49,993 nucleotides of DNA from Desulfuromonadaceae bacterium UBA5613 (GTDB taxonomy: Bacteria; Desulfobacterota; Desulfuromonadia; Desulfuromonadales; UBA2197): contig DIKR01000036.1 of assembly GCA_002424625.1 (NCBI GenBank), forward strand, positions 2,585 through 52,577, written 5' to 3'. Numbering within the stretch: the first letter of the stretch is position 1; the number at the start of each line of letters is the position of its first letter. Below the pieces are notes generated by a model that was not told where the DNA came from, did no database searches, and saw only the letters and a list, made by a program, of their open reading frames with translations. The translations under genes were made by a program, and so were the position numbers. Positions 22,472-30,846 of the stretch are shown here, piece by piece.

Positions 22472-24880
22472 ATGAAGAATTTTATCTGTATCCATGGACA
22501 TTTTTATCAGCCCCCCCGAGAAAACCCCTGGCTGGAAACAATCGAGGTACAAAGGAGCGCCGCCCCGTTCCACGACTGGAATGACCGCATAGCCGCAGAG
22601 TGCTATGCGCCAAACCGGGCTGCACGCCTCCTTGATGGCAAAGGAAAGATTACTTCTCTCATTGATAATTATCGGCATATCAGCTTCAACTTCGGCCCGA
22701 CCCTCCTATTGTGGCTGGAGCGCGAAGACCCGGCAACCTATGCCGCCATCCTCGCCGCCGACGCTGCCAGCTTTCAATATCATAAAGGCCACGGAGCCGC
22801 CATCGCTCAGGCCTGGGGACACATCATCCTCCCCCTCGCCAACCGCCGTGATAAAATAACGCAGATTCGCTGGGGCATTGCCGATTTCACGGCACGTTTC
22901 GCACGTCCCCCCGAAGGGATGTGGTTACCGGAAGCAGCCGTCGACATCGAATCTCTGGAGCTAATGGCTGCGGCCGGAATCGGCTTTACCATCCTCTCCC
23001 CCTTTCAGGCCCGCCGGGTCCGGAGGCACACCGAAGCGACATGGCAGCAGGTTGACAATGGGACCATCGACTCACGCTATCCTTATCTTTGCCGCCTCCC
23101 TTCGGGACGATCGATCGCTATCTTCTTCTATGACGGGTCTCTTGCCCGGGCGGTCGCCTTTGGTGGTTTATTGAGCAGTGGAGATGCCTTCGTCGCGGCG
23201 CTCAAGGCCGGATTTCACCCTGCAAAGGGACACCAACTCGTTCACCTGGCCACCGATGGCGAAAGCTATGGCCACCACCACAAATTCGGCGAAATGGCTC
23301 TGGCGCGGGCTATCGACCACATTCATAACGACAAATCCACGCAACTCACCGTCTATGGTGCCTTTTTAGCCGAGAACCCTCCGCAAATGGAGGTGGAAAT
23401 TCAGCCGATGAGTTCATGGAGCTGCGCCCATGGCGTTGAACGCTGGCGCAGTGACTGCGGCTGCCATATCGGCACCGATCCCGCCTGGAATCAGAAGTGG
23501 CGTGCCCCCCTGCGCGACGCTTTCGATCATCTGCGCGATCAACTTATTCCCCTTTTCGAGAAGTGCGCCGCCGAGATCTTTGTCGATCCCTGGGCCACCC
23601 GCGACGCCTATATCGAGGTTATTCTTGACCGCTCCACCGTTCATGTCAAAAGCTTTCTCGCCAAAGCGGCTAAACATGAACTCACACCCCGGCAGGAGCA
23701 ACAGGGGCTGGAACTCCTGGAAATGCAGCACCATACCATGCAGATGTATACAAGTTGCGGCTGGTTCTTCGACGAAGTCTCCGGTATCGAGACCGTCCAA
23801 CTCCTCACCTATGCTGCCCGGGCCATTGATCTGGCCCGGGCAGCCTGTGGCGTCGACCTGGAGGAAAGTTTCCGCGAAATGTTGCGCCTTGTCCCCAGTA
23901 ACCTGCGGCGCTGGCGTGATGCCGAGGCCATCTATACGGAAGTCGTCATGCCGCAGCGTATCGATCTGCGCCAAGTGGCGGCCAACTATGCGATTGCCGT
24001 TCTCCTCGGCGGCAATCCGGCAGAAGAATTTTATTGCTACAGGATCCAATGTGAACATCAGCGGCAAAGTAACGGCCAGCGCCTGCACATGGTGATCGGC
24101 AGGATCAAGATCCACTCCCTAATCACCTGGGAAGAGAAAGAATTCACTTTCGCCGCCCTGCACTTTGGCGATCTGGATGTTCTTGCCGGAGTGCGGGATG
24201 CGTTAACGGAACCGAAAGAGACTGCCGTTCTTCATCACCTTCTTGGCCATGGCGATCGGCAAAAAGCTGCGGTCGAGTTAAAAAAACTCTTCGGTGCGCA
24301 CCTCTACTCTCTGACAGATCTCTTTATCGATGAACGGCAGCGGACCGTCAACCAGATGATCGGCGCCCAGGTCGGAAAGATTCTTGAAGAGTTCAGAGAT
24401 ATTTATCGCGACCACCTCAGCCTCCTGCACTTTTTACACGAGAATGCCCTGCCGGTACCGGCGCCCCTCTCCGCCGCGGCAGAACAGCTTCTCAATGAAG
24501 AGATCCTCCACTATCTTGGGAGTGACGAGCCTTTTTCCGGCCGCATCCGCGAAAAAGTCGAGAGCGCCAAAACCTTTGACCTGAAACTTGATCAAGCACT
24601 GTTGACCCATGCCGCAAGTCGGCGCAGTCGCATGCTGCTCCGCGCGCTGGCCGCAGCCCCGGATGATCAGCAACGCCTGACGCAAGCGATCAAGGATCTC
24701 GGTGAACTGCTAACCCTGCCATGGCCCATCGATTTATGGCAGGCGCAAAATGTTTATTTTGATATTCGCCAGCAGGCCGTGCCGGCCAAACTTGCCGAAG
24801 TGAAGCAGAATATTGCAGCCGCAGAAAAATGGCTGAAACAATTCGAGAAACTTGGCGCCATCATCGGCATCAGTTCCTGA
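22472..24880 (+). CDS. glycoside hydrolase family 57 / DUF3536 protein
   Basis: An 802-aa cytoplasmic protein. The first about 330 residues are a GH57 (beta/alpha)7-type domain: HGHFYQPPRENPW (8-20), GMWLPEAAVD with Glu154 where the GH57 nucleophile glutamate sits, and LATDGESYGHHHKFGE (259-274) carrying Asp262 and Glu264. The rest, roughly 330-802, fits DUF3536, an all-helical extension ending LPWPIDLWQAQNVYF. GH57 enzymes act on alpha-glucans (amylases, branching enzymes, amylopullulanases); the substrate here is not determined. The start at 22472 follows AAGAGAG; 14 further in-frame codons upstream match nothing. Confidence 0.88.
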   Translation: MKNFICIHGHFYQPPRENPWLETIEVQRSAAPFHDWNDRIAAECYAPNRAARLLDGKGKITSLIDNYRHISFNFGPTLLLWLEREDPATYAAILAADAASFQYHKGHGAAIAQAWGHIILPLANRRDKITQIRWGIADFTARFARPPEGMWLPEAAVDIESLELMAAAGIGFTILSPFQARRVRRHTEATWQQVDNGTIDSRYPYLCRLPSGRSIAIFFYDGSLARAVAFGGLLSSGDAFVAALKAGFHPAKGHQLVHLATDGESYGHHHKFGEMALARAIDHIHNDKSTQLTVYGAFLAENPPQMEVEIQPMSSWSCAHGVERWRSDCGCHIGTDPAWNQKWRAPLRDAFDHLRDQLIPLFEKCAAEIFVDPWATRDAYIEVILDRSTVHVKSFLAKAAKHELTPRQEQQGLELLEMQHHTMQMYTSCGWFFDEVSGIETVQLLTYAARAIDLARAACGVDLEESFREMLRLVPSNLRRWRDAEAIYTEVVMPQRIDLRQVAANYAIAVLLGGNPAEEFYCYRIQCEHQRQSNGQRLHMVIGRIKIHSLITWEEKEFTFAALHFGDLDVLAGVRDALTEPKETAVLHHLLGHGDRQKAAVELKKLFGAHLYSLTDLFIDERQRTVNQMIGAQVGKILEEFRDIYRDHLSLLHFLHENALPVPAPLSAAAEQLLNEEILHYLGSDEPFSGRIREKVESAKTFDLKLDQALLTHAASRRSRMLLRALAAAPDDQQRLTQAIKDLGELLTLPWPIDLWQAQNVYFDIRQQAVPAKLAEVKQNIAAAEKWLKQFEKLGAIIGISS

Positions 24881-24897
24881 AAACCTCTTCGCAGACT

Positions 24898-24935
24898 AAA
24901 AAAGCCCCGCAACCTGGTGGGTGCGGGGCTTTTTG
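24898..24935. terminator. intrinsic terminator between the GH57 and cold-shock genes
   Basis: AAAAAAGCCCCGCA and TGCGGGGCTTTTT enclose a 10-nt loop, with A and T tracts on both sides for the convergent genes. Confidence 0.93.
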
Positions 24936-24954
24936 CTTCAAAACCTGGTACCGA

Positions 24955-25155
24955 TTAAATTTTACGAACGTTGGCGGCCTGCGGGCCTTTCTGTCCTTGG
25001 GTGACGTCAAAAGCAACGCGCTCACCTTCAGCCAGAGACTTGAAACCGTCAGAACCAATGGAGGAGAAGTGCACGAAAACATCCGGGCCCCCATCCTGCT
25101 GAATAAATCCAAACCCCTTAGCATCGTTGAACCACTTAACTGTACCTTCAGCCAT
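24955..25155 (-). CDS. cold-shock protein (CspA family)
   Basis: A 66-aa single cold-shock domain starting MAEGTVKWFNDAKGFGFI. RNP1 is KGFGFI and RNP2 is VFVHFSSI. It binds single-stranded RNA or DNA and acts as an RNA chaperone or antiterminator. AAAGGAG lies 7 nt upstream. The gene has a long structured 5' leader (see 25156-25290), as is usual for csp genes. Confidence 0.97.
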   Translation of the reverse strand: MAEGTVKWFNDAKGFGFIQQDGGPDVFVHFSSIGSDGFKSLAEGERVAFDVTQGQKGPQAANVRKI

Positions 25156-25290
25156 TTTCTACTCCTTTAGTCCTTCGGTGGAACCGTTCTTGAGACCTTG
25201 TCCGCAGACCCCGACTTGTTTTCGAAAACCGGATCCTTATATCCGGCTCCATCCATCGGCCAACCTGAGGCTTTAGCCTAGTTGTGTTAT
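25156..25290 (-). promoter_or_regulatory. structured 5' leader of the cold-shock gene
   Basis: Read on the minus strand the leader contains a series of small hairpins: AGGC-UAAA-GCCU, CCGGAU-N6-AUCCGG, GUUU-UCGA-AAAC and CGGU-UCC-ACCG. An alternative pairing UUGGC/GCCGG would compete with the second hairpin. It fits no riboswitch class I could match. A thermosensing or stability element is the likely role, by analogy with other csp leaders. Confidence 0.5.
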
Positions 25291-25479
25291 GTTATAAAAC
25301 ACAAACAAAATAAAAAAACAAGTCCTTAATTATCGGCTCTGCATTTTTTGTAATCCATGTCAACAAACGAAAATTATTACCTATAACATAGTTTTTTTGT
25401 TTTACCAGAAACGTTAGCTTTTTTGTTGGCACAGGAGAAAAGCAGGTCGCAGCGACGATAAAGACGATAACTTCCCGTG
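25291..25479. other. AT-rich intergenic stretch between divergent csp and pepA
   Basis: Markedly A/T-rich compared with its surroundings. It must hold the csp promoter; the best minus-strand candidate is TTGTTT, 19 nt, TATAAC near 25291-25321, which is weak. No coding frame or repeat was seen. Confidence 0.4.
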
Positions 25480-25508
25480 TTGTCAATCATTGCCTTTGCC
25501 ATTACAAT
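25480..25508 (+). promoter_or_regulatory. pepA: promoter of pepA
   Basis: TTGTCA (25480-25485), an exact 17-nt spacer and TACAAT (25503-25508). Confidence 0.7.
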
Positions 25509-25544
25509 GGGTAAACTTTTTAAATGTTAACTCAGGAGCTCACC

Positions 25545-27047
25545 ATGAAGATTATCGCCGAGGCAGCGCAGCTACTCAGCATCAACACTCCGGTTTTAGT
25601 TATCGGTCTCCATGAAGAAAAGAGTCTCTCTCTCCGGCATCAGGAAATCAACGCAGCTCTCGACGATGTTCTGGGTCAGGCAATCCTTGAGCAGGAATTT
25701 TCCGGCAAGCTCGGCGAAACCCTCCTGTTGCACAGCGGCAATCGTCTGACCGCCCGGCGCATCCTCTGCGTCGGACTCGGCCAGGAAAAGAATTATGGTG
25801 CAGCGCAAGCACGCCAAGCGATCGCCAGCGCCGCCGAATTGTTGCAGAAAAAAAGGATCTCGACCCTGGCTCTGGATCTCGACAGCTTCGTGACCGTCGC
25901 CGTCGCTCTCAACCAGGCGGCGGCAGCAGCCACTGAAGGAATCGCCCTGAGTGCTTACCGCTATGACGATTTCCGTCACGACAGCGCCAAAGACCTCACC
26001 CCGCTGCTGCGCGAAGCGCTGTTGATCTATGCCAGCGACGCCGAAAAGAGAAGTGTCGAAACCGCCGTTGCCGCGGCACTGACCGTCAGCGCCGGCGTCT
26101 GCCTCGCCCGTGATCTCGTCAATGCCCCGGGGAATGTCCAATCGCCGCAGGATTTTGCCGCCCGTTGTCAGCAGGAGGGGGAAGCCGCCGGCTGCACCTG
26201 CACCATCCTCCATCGTCAGGAACTGGAAGACGAGGGGATGGGCGCGCTCCTCGGCGTCGCTCAGGGGAGCATGCGTGAGCCCTGCCTGATCATATTGGAA
26301 TATCGCGGTGCCGGCGATCAAGCCCCACTGGCCCTGGTCGGCAAGGCGGTCGTCTTTGACAGCGGCGGCATTTCGCTGAAACCAGCGGAGAAGATGGATG
26401 AGATGAAGATGGATATGGCCGGCGGGGCAGCGGTCCTCGGCACCATCACCGCGGCGGCGCGCCTGCGTCTGCCGATCAATCTCGTTGCGCTGATTCCGGC
26501 GGTGGAGAATCTCCCTTCCGGCCACGCCATCCGCCCCGGCGACATCCTGACCTCTTTGGCCCAAAAGACCATCGAAGTCCTCAATACCGATGCCGAAGGC
26601 CGGCTGATCCTCGCCGATGCCATTACCTATGCGCAGCGCTACCAGCCCGAGGCCCTCATCGACGTCGCCACCCTCACCGGCGCCGTCATTGTCGCTCTTG
26701 GCCACCAGGCCAGCGCCGTTCTCGGCACTGACCAGCCGTTAATCGATGCTCTCATTGCCGCCGGCGAAAGCAGTAACGAGCGCCTTTGGCAACTCCCCCT
26801 CTGGACCGATTACGATCAACTGATCAAGAGCGACGTCGCCGACATCAAGAACAGCGGCGGCCGGCCAGCCGGCACCATTACCGGCGCTGCCTTTCTCAAG
26901 GCCTTTGCCGGCGAAAAACCCTGGGCGCACCTCGACATTGCCGGCACTGCCTGGGAAGAAAAAGGGCGGCCTGGCATCCCCAAGGGGGGGAGCGGCGTCG
27001 GCGTCCGCTTGCTGATCGACTTTTTACGAATGCGGGCGGAGCAATAG
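25545..27047 (+). CDS. pepA: leucyl aminopeptidase (M17, PepA)
   Basis: A 500-aa two-metal aminopeptidase that removes N-terminal residues in the cytoplasm. The catalytic C-terminal half has VGKAVVFDSGGISLKP, MDEMKMDMAGGAAV and NTDAEGRLILADA, the M17 signature, which together hold the metal-binding Lys, Asp and Glu residues and the active-site Lys and Arg. The N-terminal about 160 residues are the macro-like domain. Start 25545 has CAGGAG 8 nt upstream; an ATG seven codons earlier lies before that site. The next gene begins 3 nt after the stop, so they are co-transcribed. Confidence 0.96.
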   Translation: MKIIAEAAQLLSINTPVLVIGLHEEKSLSLRHQEINAALDDVLGQAILEQEFSGKLGETLLLHSGNRLTARRILCVGLGQEKNYGAAQARQAIASAAELLQKKRISTLALDLDSFVTVAVALNQAAAAATEGIALSAYRYDDFRHDSAKDLTPLLREALLIYASDAEKRSVETAVAAALTVSAGVCLARDLVNAPGNVQSPQDFAARCQQEGEAAGCTCTILHRQELEDEGMGALLGVAQGSMREPCLIILEYRGAGDQAPLALVGKAVVFDSGGISLKPAEKMDEMKMDMAGGAAVLGTITAAARLRLPINLVALIPAVENLPSGHAIRPGDILTSLAQKTIEVLNTDAEGRLILADAITYAQRYQPEALIDVATLTGAVIVALGHQASAVLGTDQPLIDALIAAGESSNERLWQLPLWTDYDQLIKSDVADIKNSGGRPAGTITGAAFLKAFAGEKPWAHLDIAGTAWEEKGRPGIPKGGSGVGVRLLIDFLRMRAEQ

Positions 27048-27050
27048 GAA

Positions 27051-27500
27051 ATGAAGGCCAGCCTGCTCGCTGCCATCCTCGCTGTTCTCGCCGGCATCGG
27101 TCTCCCGACCCAGGCGGGGATCAATGCCCAGCTCAGTCTTTGGACGCGGTCATCGATTACCGCCGCCCTCATCTCCTTTGCGGTCGGCACCCTGGCGCTG
27201 GGCATCGCCGCCGTGGCCACGATGACTCCCTTCCCGCTTTGGTCCAGTGCGGCAGCGCTGCCGTGGTGGATCTGGAGCGGCGGCGTCATGGGGGCCTTCT
27301 TTGTCGCGGCCTCGACGTTTATCGCTCCCCAGCTGGGAGCGACCACCATGCTCGCCCTGATCCTCGCCGGCCAGATTGTCGCCTCGGTCCTCTTTGATCA
27401 TTTCGGCGTCCTCGGTTACCCGCTCCACCCCCTGACCCTGCAGCGCAGCCTCGGACTGCTGCTGCTCATTGCCGGCGTGGTGCTGATTCGCAACTCCTGA
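27051..27500 (+). CDS. YdcZ/DUF606-type DMT membrane protein
   Basis: A 149-aa hydrophobic protein with about five membrane spans, starting MKASLLAAILAVLAGIGLPTQAGINAQL. The pattern (N-terminal GxxxPxQAxxNAxL, later SxFIAPQLGAxxxxALxxAGQ) matches the YdcZ/DUF606 half-size drug/metabolite transporter relatives. It presumably works as a dimer in the inner membrane; its substrate is unknown. It lies 3 nt after pepA. Confidence 0.82.
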   Translation: MKASLLAAILAVLAGIGLPTQAGINAQLSLWTRSSITAALISFAVGTLALGIAAVATMTPFPLWSSAAALPWWIWSGGVMGAFFVAASTFIAPQLGATTMLALILAGQIVASVLFDHFGVLGYPLHPLTLQRSLGLLLLIAGVVLIRNS

Positions 27501-27509
27501 ATAGACGGA

Positions 27510-27538
27510 TTGACAGCACTTTGTCCCTGTGCCATAAA
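27510..27538 (+). promoter_or_regulatory. hisI: probable promoter of hisI
   Basis: TTGACA (27510-27515), a 17-nt spacer and CATAAA (27533-27538). GGAGG lies 7-8 nt before the GTG start at 27574. Confidence 0.5.
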
Positions 27539-27573
27539 AACAGACTCATATTATAAACAACGGAGGTCAGCTT

Positions 27574-27954
27574 GTGATTAAAATCGATTTTGCCAAGATG
27601 GGGGGATTGATCCCCGCGATTATCCAGGATCACGAAAACGGCGAAGTTCTGATGGTCGCCTTTATGGATGAAAAAACCCTGGAATATACCATCCGCGATC
27701 AGAAGACCTGGTTCTTCAGCCGCACCCGCAACAAATACTGGATGAAGGGGGAAGAATCGGGGAACACCCAGGATGTCATCGAAATCCTCACCGATTGCGA
27801 TGCCGACACCGTTGTTATCAAGGTTCGCCAGAACGGCCCCGCCGCCTGCCACACCGGCAATCGCAGCTGCTTTTATGTCCGTTGGGAAAATGGCGAATGG
27901 GTCGAGCACAGCCAGCCGCTCTTTGACCCCAATGAAGTCTACAAAAAAGCCTGA
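27574..27954 (+). CDS. hisI: phosphoribosyl-AMP cyclohydrolase
   Basis: Third step of histidine synthesis: opening of the adenine ring of PR-AMP. The 126-aa monofunctional form has MVAFMDEKTLEYT, TWFFSRTRNKYWMKGEESGN, the Mg/Zn-binding DCDAD segment, and ACHTGNRSCFY with zinc cysteines. It uses a GTG start preceded by CGGAGG. The separate pyrophosphohydrolase (HisE) is not in the window. hisG follows after 35 nt. Confidence 0.96.
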   Translation: MIKIDFAKMGGLIPAIIQDHENGEVLMVAFMDEKTLEYTIRDQKTWFFSRTRNKYWMKGEESGNTQDVIEILTDCDADTVVIKVRQNGPAACHTGNRSCFYVRWENGEWVEHSQPLFDPNEVYKKA

Positions 27955-27989
27955 ATTCCCTGACCATCATTCACTCTAAGGATTTAAAT

Positions 27990-28865
27990 ATGTCCAACAT
28001 TCTCAAGTTCGGCATCCCCAAAGGGAGCCTCGAAGAAGCGACCGTAGATCTCTTTAAACAGGCCGGCTGGAGCCTCGGCATCTCGTCGCGCAGCTACTTC
28101 CCGAGCATCGATGACGAAGAGATGAAGTGCAGCCTGATTCGTCCCCAGGAGATGGGGCGCTATGTCGAACGCGGCACGATCGACGTCGGCATTGCCGGCC
28201 GTGACTGGGTCAGGGAGAATGATTCAAACGTGGTCGAAGTCTGCGAAATGGTTTACTCCAAGGTGTCGCGGCGACCGGTGCGCTGGGTGCTGGTGGTCGG
28301 GCCGGACTCCAAGGTCGAACGTCCTGAAGACCTCGCCGGCTGCACCATCTCCACCGAGTTGGTCGAATTCACCAAACGTTACTTTGCCGAGCGCAATATC
28401 CCGGTCACTGTCGAATTCTCCTGGGGTGCGACCGAAGCAAAAGTCGTCGAAGGTCTGTGCGACGCCATTGTCGAGGTGACCGAAACCGGCTCAACGATTC
28501 GCGCCAACAACCTGCGCATCGTCTGCGACCTGATGTCGTCGGTGCCGGTGATGATCGCCAATCGCGATGCCTGGATTGATCCCTGGAAACGGACAAAGAT
28601 CGAGCAGATTGCCACCATGCTGCAGTCGGCCCTGAGTGCGGAAGGGATGGTCGGACTGAAGATGAATGCGCCGGCGGATCGCATCGAAGAGATCATTGCC
28701 ATCCTCCCCAGCCTCAAGAATCCGACGGTTGCCCACCTCTACAAATCTGACTGGGTCTCGATCGAGAGCATCCTCCCCGAGAAACAGGTGCGGCAGATCA
28801 TCCCGGCGCTGATGACGCTGGGGGCGCAAGGGATCGTCGAATACCCCTTGAGCAAGATTATCTGA
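27990..28865 (+). CDS. hisG: ATP phosphoribosyltransferase, long form
   Basis: First and committed step of histidine synthesis, joining ATP and PRPP. A 291-aa HisG_L enzyme: FGIPKGSLEEATVDLFKQAGW at the N-terminus, GTIDVGIAGRDWV, and the PRPP loop ETGSTIRANNLR. The C-terminal about 75 residues form the ferredoxin-like ACT-type domain through which histidine inhibits long-form enzymes, so no HisZ partner is needed. AAGGA lies before the ATG. Confidence 0.96.
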   Translation: MSNILKFGIPKGSLEEATVDLFKQAGWSLGISSRSYFPSIDDEEMKCSLIRPQEMGRYVERGTIDVGIAGRDWVRENDSNVVEVCEMVYSKVSRRPVRWVLVVGPDSKVERPEDLAGCTISTELVEFTKRYFAERNIPVTVEFSWGATEAKVVEGLCDAIVEVTETGSTIRANNLRIVCDLMSSVPVMIANRDAWIDPWKRTKIEQIATMLQSALSAEGMVGLKMNAPADRIEEIIAILPSLKNPTVAHLYKSDWVSIESILPEKQVRQIIPALMTLGAQGIVEYPLSKII

Positions 28866-28876
28866 GCGAAGACGAG

Positions 28877-29173
28877 ATGACAGAGAAGAGCGAAAATGCC
28901 CCTTTGGGGGTTGAACTTGTGGCCTGGCACTGGCTGCGGCCGCATCAGCAGCGTGACGCCCTCTGGGTGGTGACAGCGGGACTGGATCTGGAAATCGTCG
29001 GCGCAGCCCTGACGCGCGATAATGCGGCAGCGGTGCGCGCCTGGCTGGCGGAAGGCTCTTTATGCAAACCGGACAAGGAACAGCTGGAGAGATGGGAGAA
29101 CAATCCCCTCCACACCTTGGCGATGCTGATTGTGCAACCTTTTGTGCTGGTCCAGGAACGAACTCTAAACTGA
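28877..29173 (+). CDS. DUF2288 family protein, unknown function
   Basis: A 98-aa soluble protein. WHWLRPHQQRDALWVV, LDLEIVGAAL.DN, VRAWLAEGSLCKP and the terminal IVQPFVLVQE match the DUF2288 pattern, whose function has not been established to my knowledge. It starts 11 nt after hisG and 9 nt before the next gene, so it is probably in the same transcript. Confidence 0.75.
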   Translation: MTEKSENAPLGVELVAWHWLRPHQQRDALWVVTAGLDLEIVGAALTRDNAAAVRAWLAEGSLCKPDKEQLERWENNPLHTLAMLIVQPFVLVQERTLN

Positions 29174-29182
29174 GGAGAACTA

Positions 29183-29914
29183 ATGATGGACGAGAAGAAG
29201 AGTTTTTCCTGCACCAGTTGCAACGTCATTCGCGAAAAGACCGGGGCAACGCATTGCTGGAGTGACCCGGCTAAACGGGGGAACGCCCCGGGTTACTGCC
29301 CTTCGACCAGGGAAGAGGAAGTGATTGCCGACTCCTTTGCCCGTTATCAGGGCGATGATGACGATGCCCGTCTGGCACGGGTAGCGGCGATCGTCGAAGG
29401 GCTCTGCTACCAGCCGATCCCCGGTTCCGAGGCGGTCAATGCCCGCTGGACCCGCGTTGAGGACACCATCGCCCTGATCCGCCTGATGGGCTGGTCGCGT
29501 ATCGGCATCGCCACCTGCATCGGCCTCCTTGAAGAAAGCAACCGTTTGACGGAAATCCTGATTGCCCAGGGTTTTACTCCGGTCTCCCTGTGCTGCAAGG
29601 CCGGAAGTATCGACAAACTCGAACTCGGCATCGGCGAAGAGCACAAAGTTCGTCCCGGCACCTTCGAGCCAGCCTGCAACCCGATTGCTCAGGCCCGTCT
29701 CCTGAATGAAGCTCAGACCGATGTGAATATCATCGTCGGCCTCTGCGTCGGTCACGACATGCTCTTTGCCAAATACTCCACGGCACCGGTGACGACGCTG
29801 GTGGTCAAAGACCGGGTTACCGGCCACAATCCGGCAGCAGTCCTTTACGGGCAGAGTTTTTACTACAAACGCCTGCAAAAAGAGAAGCTAGTCCTCCCCG
29901 CCGGGCTGGAATAA
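29183..29914 (+). CDS. DUF1847 metal-binding protein, unknown function
   Basis: A 243-aa protein. A cysteine cluster at the N-terminus (C10, C13, C25, C39) suggests a zinc or Fe-S site. The body contains GWSRIGIATCIGLLEES, LCCKAGSIDK, ACNPIAQA and GLCVGHDMLF, which match DUF1847. GAGGAG precedes the start. Its stop overlaps the next ATG by one base (TAATG). Confidence 0.82.
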   Translation: MMDEKKSFSCTSCNVIREKTGATHCWSDPAKRGNAPGYCPSTREEEVIADSFARYQGDDDDARLARVAAIVEGLCYQPIPGSEAVNARWTRVEDTIALIRLMGWSRIGIATCIGLLEESNRLTEILIAQGFTPVSLCCKAGSIDKLELGIGEEHKVRPGTFEPACNPIAQARLLNEAQTDVNIIVGLCVGHDMLFAKYSTAPVTTLVVKDRVTGHNPAAVLYGQSFYYKRLQKEKLVLPAGLE

Positions 29915-30801
29915 TGGCGGAGATCCCGCCTTATCCACAAAGTCGTCCCTTGATTTTCGCCGACAAAGAGCGCCTCGACCGGCTCTTTGCCCAGTTGCAG
30001 CCGCGCATTTCCGAGCTGACCTTTGCCGGACTTTATCTCTTTCGGCATGCCCACACTTACCGGCTGACGCTGGTCAATGACGCCCTGGTTATCCTCGGCC
30101 GCAACTATGCTGGTACCCCCTTCTTCTTCCCTCCCCTGGGCGGCGATATTGCAACTGCCCTCGACCGCCTCTTTGCCGACCAACTCCCCTTGTACGGTGC
30201 AGACGAATCCTTTGTCGCTTCCTATCTGACCGGTCGGCCCTGCGAAGTGGTGGCCGACCGCGACAGCGCCGACTACCTGTACCGGCGCGAAGATCTTGCC
30301 ACCCTGCAAGGGAAGCGCTATCACAAGAAGAAGAACCGGCTGAACGTCTTTATCAAGCACTATCCATATGTGGTTGCGCCTTACGGCCCGGAATATCGGG
30401 ACGGTTGTCGAGCGCTGCTGGCAGCGTGGCGGGAAGAACGGATGCTGGAAGGGGAAAATCTTTCTCTGGAACGGGAGGCGCAGGCAACGGCCGAAGCTCT
30501 CGAATATGCCGCGGAACTCGGATTGGCGGGATTGGTCGTGCTGGTGGAGGGGGGAGTAAAAGGCTTTGTCCTCGGCGAACGCCTCAATCAGGAGACCTCG
30601 GTCTGTCACTTCGAAAAGGCCGACCCGCAGATGGAAGGATTATCACAACTGCTCGATCGCGAGTTTAACCGCCTCCTCTTCACCGACTGCACCTACGTCA
30701 ACCGCGAACAGGATCTTGGTGACGAAGGACTGCGGATGGCCAAGAGCACCTACCACCCGATTGAACTGATCGCCAAGTATCGCGCCACCCCCCTTCCCTG
30801 A
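29914..30801 (+). CDS. DUF2156 (GNAT-like, phosphatidylglycerol lysyltransferase C-terminal-like) protein
   Basis: A 295-aa protein without membrane segments. The features fit DUF2156: PLIFADKERLDRLFAQ, FAGLYLFRHAHTYRL, YLYRREDLATLQGKRYHKKKNRLN, and C-terminal TYVNREQDLGDEGLRMAKSTYHP. The family shares its fold with the aminoacyl-transferase part of MprF, but lacks the membrane half here, so lipid lysylation cannot be assumed. It overlaps DUF1847 by one base and ends the hisI-led run. Confidence 0.82.
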   Translation: MAEIPPYPQSRPLIFADKERLDRLFAQLQPRISELTFAGLYLFRHAHTYRLTLVNDALVILGRNYAGTPFFFPPLGGDIATALDRLFADQLPLYGADESFVASYLTGRPCEVVADRDSADYLYRREDLATLQGKRYHKKKNRLNVFIKHYPYVVAPYGPEYRDGCRALLAAWREERMLEGENLSLEREAQATAEALEYAAELGLAGLVVLVEGGVKGFVLGERLNQETSVCHFEKADPQMEGLSQLLDREFNRLLFTDCTYVNREQDLGDEGLRMAKSTYHPIELIAKYRATPLP

Positions 30802-30846
30802 GATCGTCGTCCCCCCATCCAAACTGCCCCCCCCTGCTGAACGGTA

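Noticed and set aside
25156..25290. Cold-shock leader as a cyclic-di-GMP (GEMM) or other known riboswitch
   Set aside because: The short AGGCUAAAGCCU hairpin recalls part of GEMM RNA, but the other conserved blocks are absent. Reported only as a structured leader.
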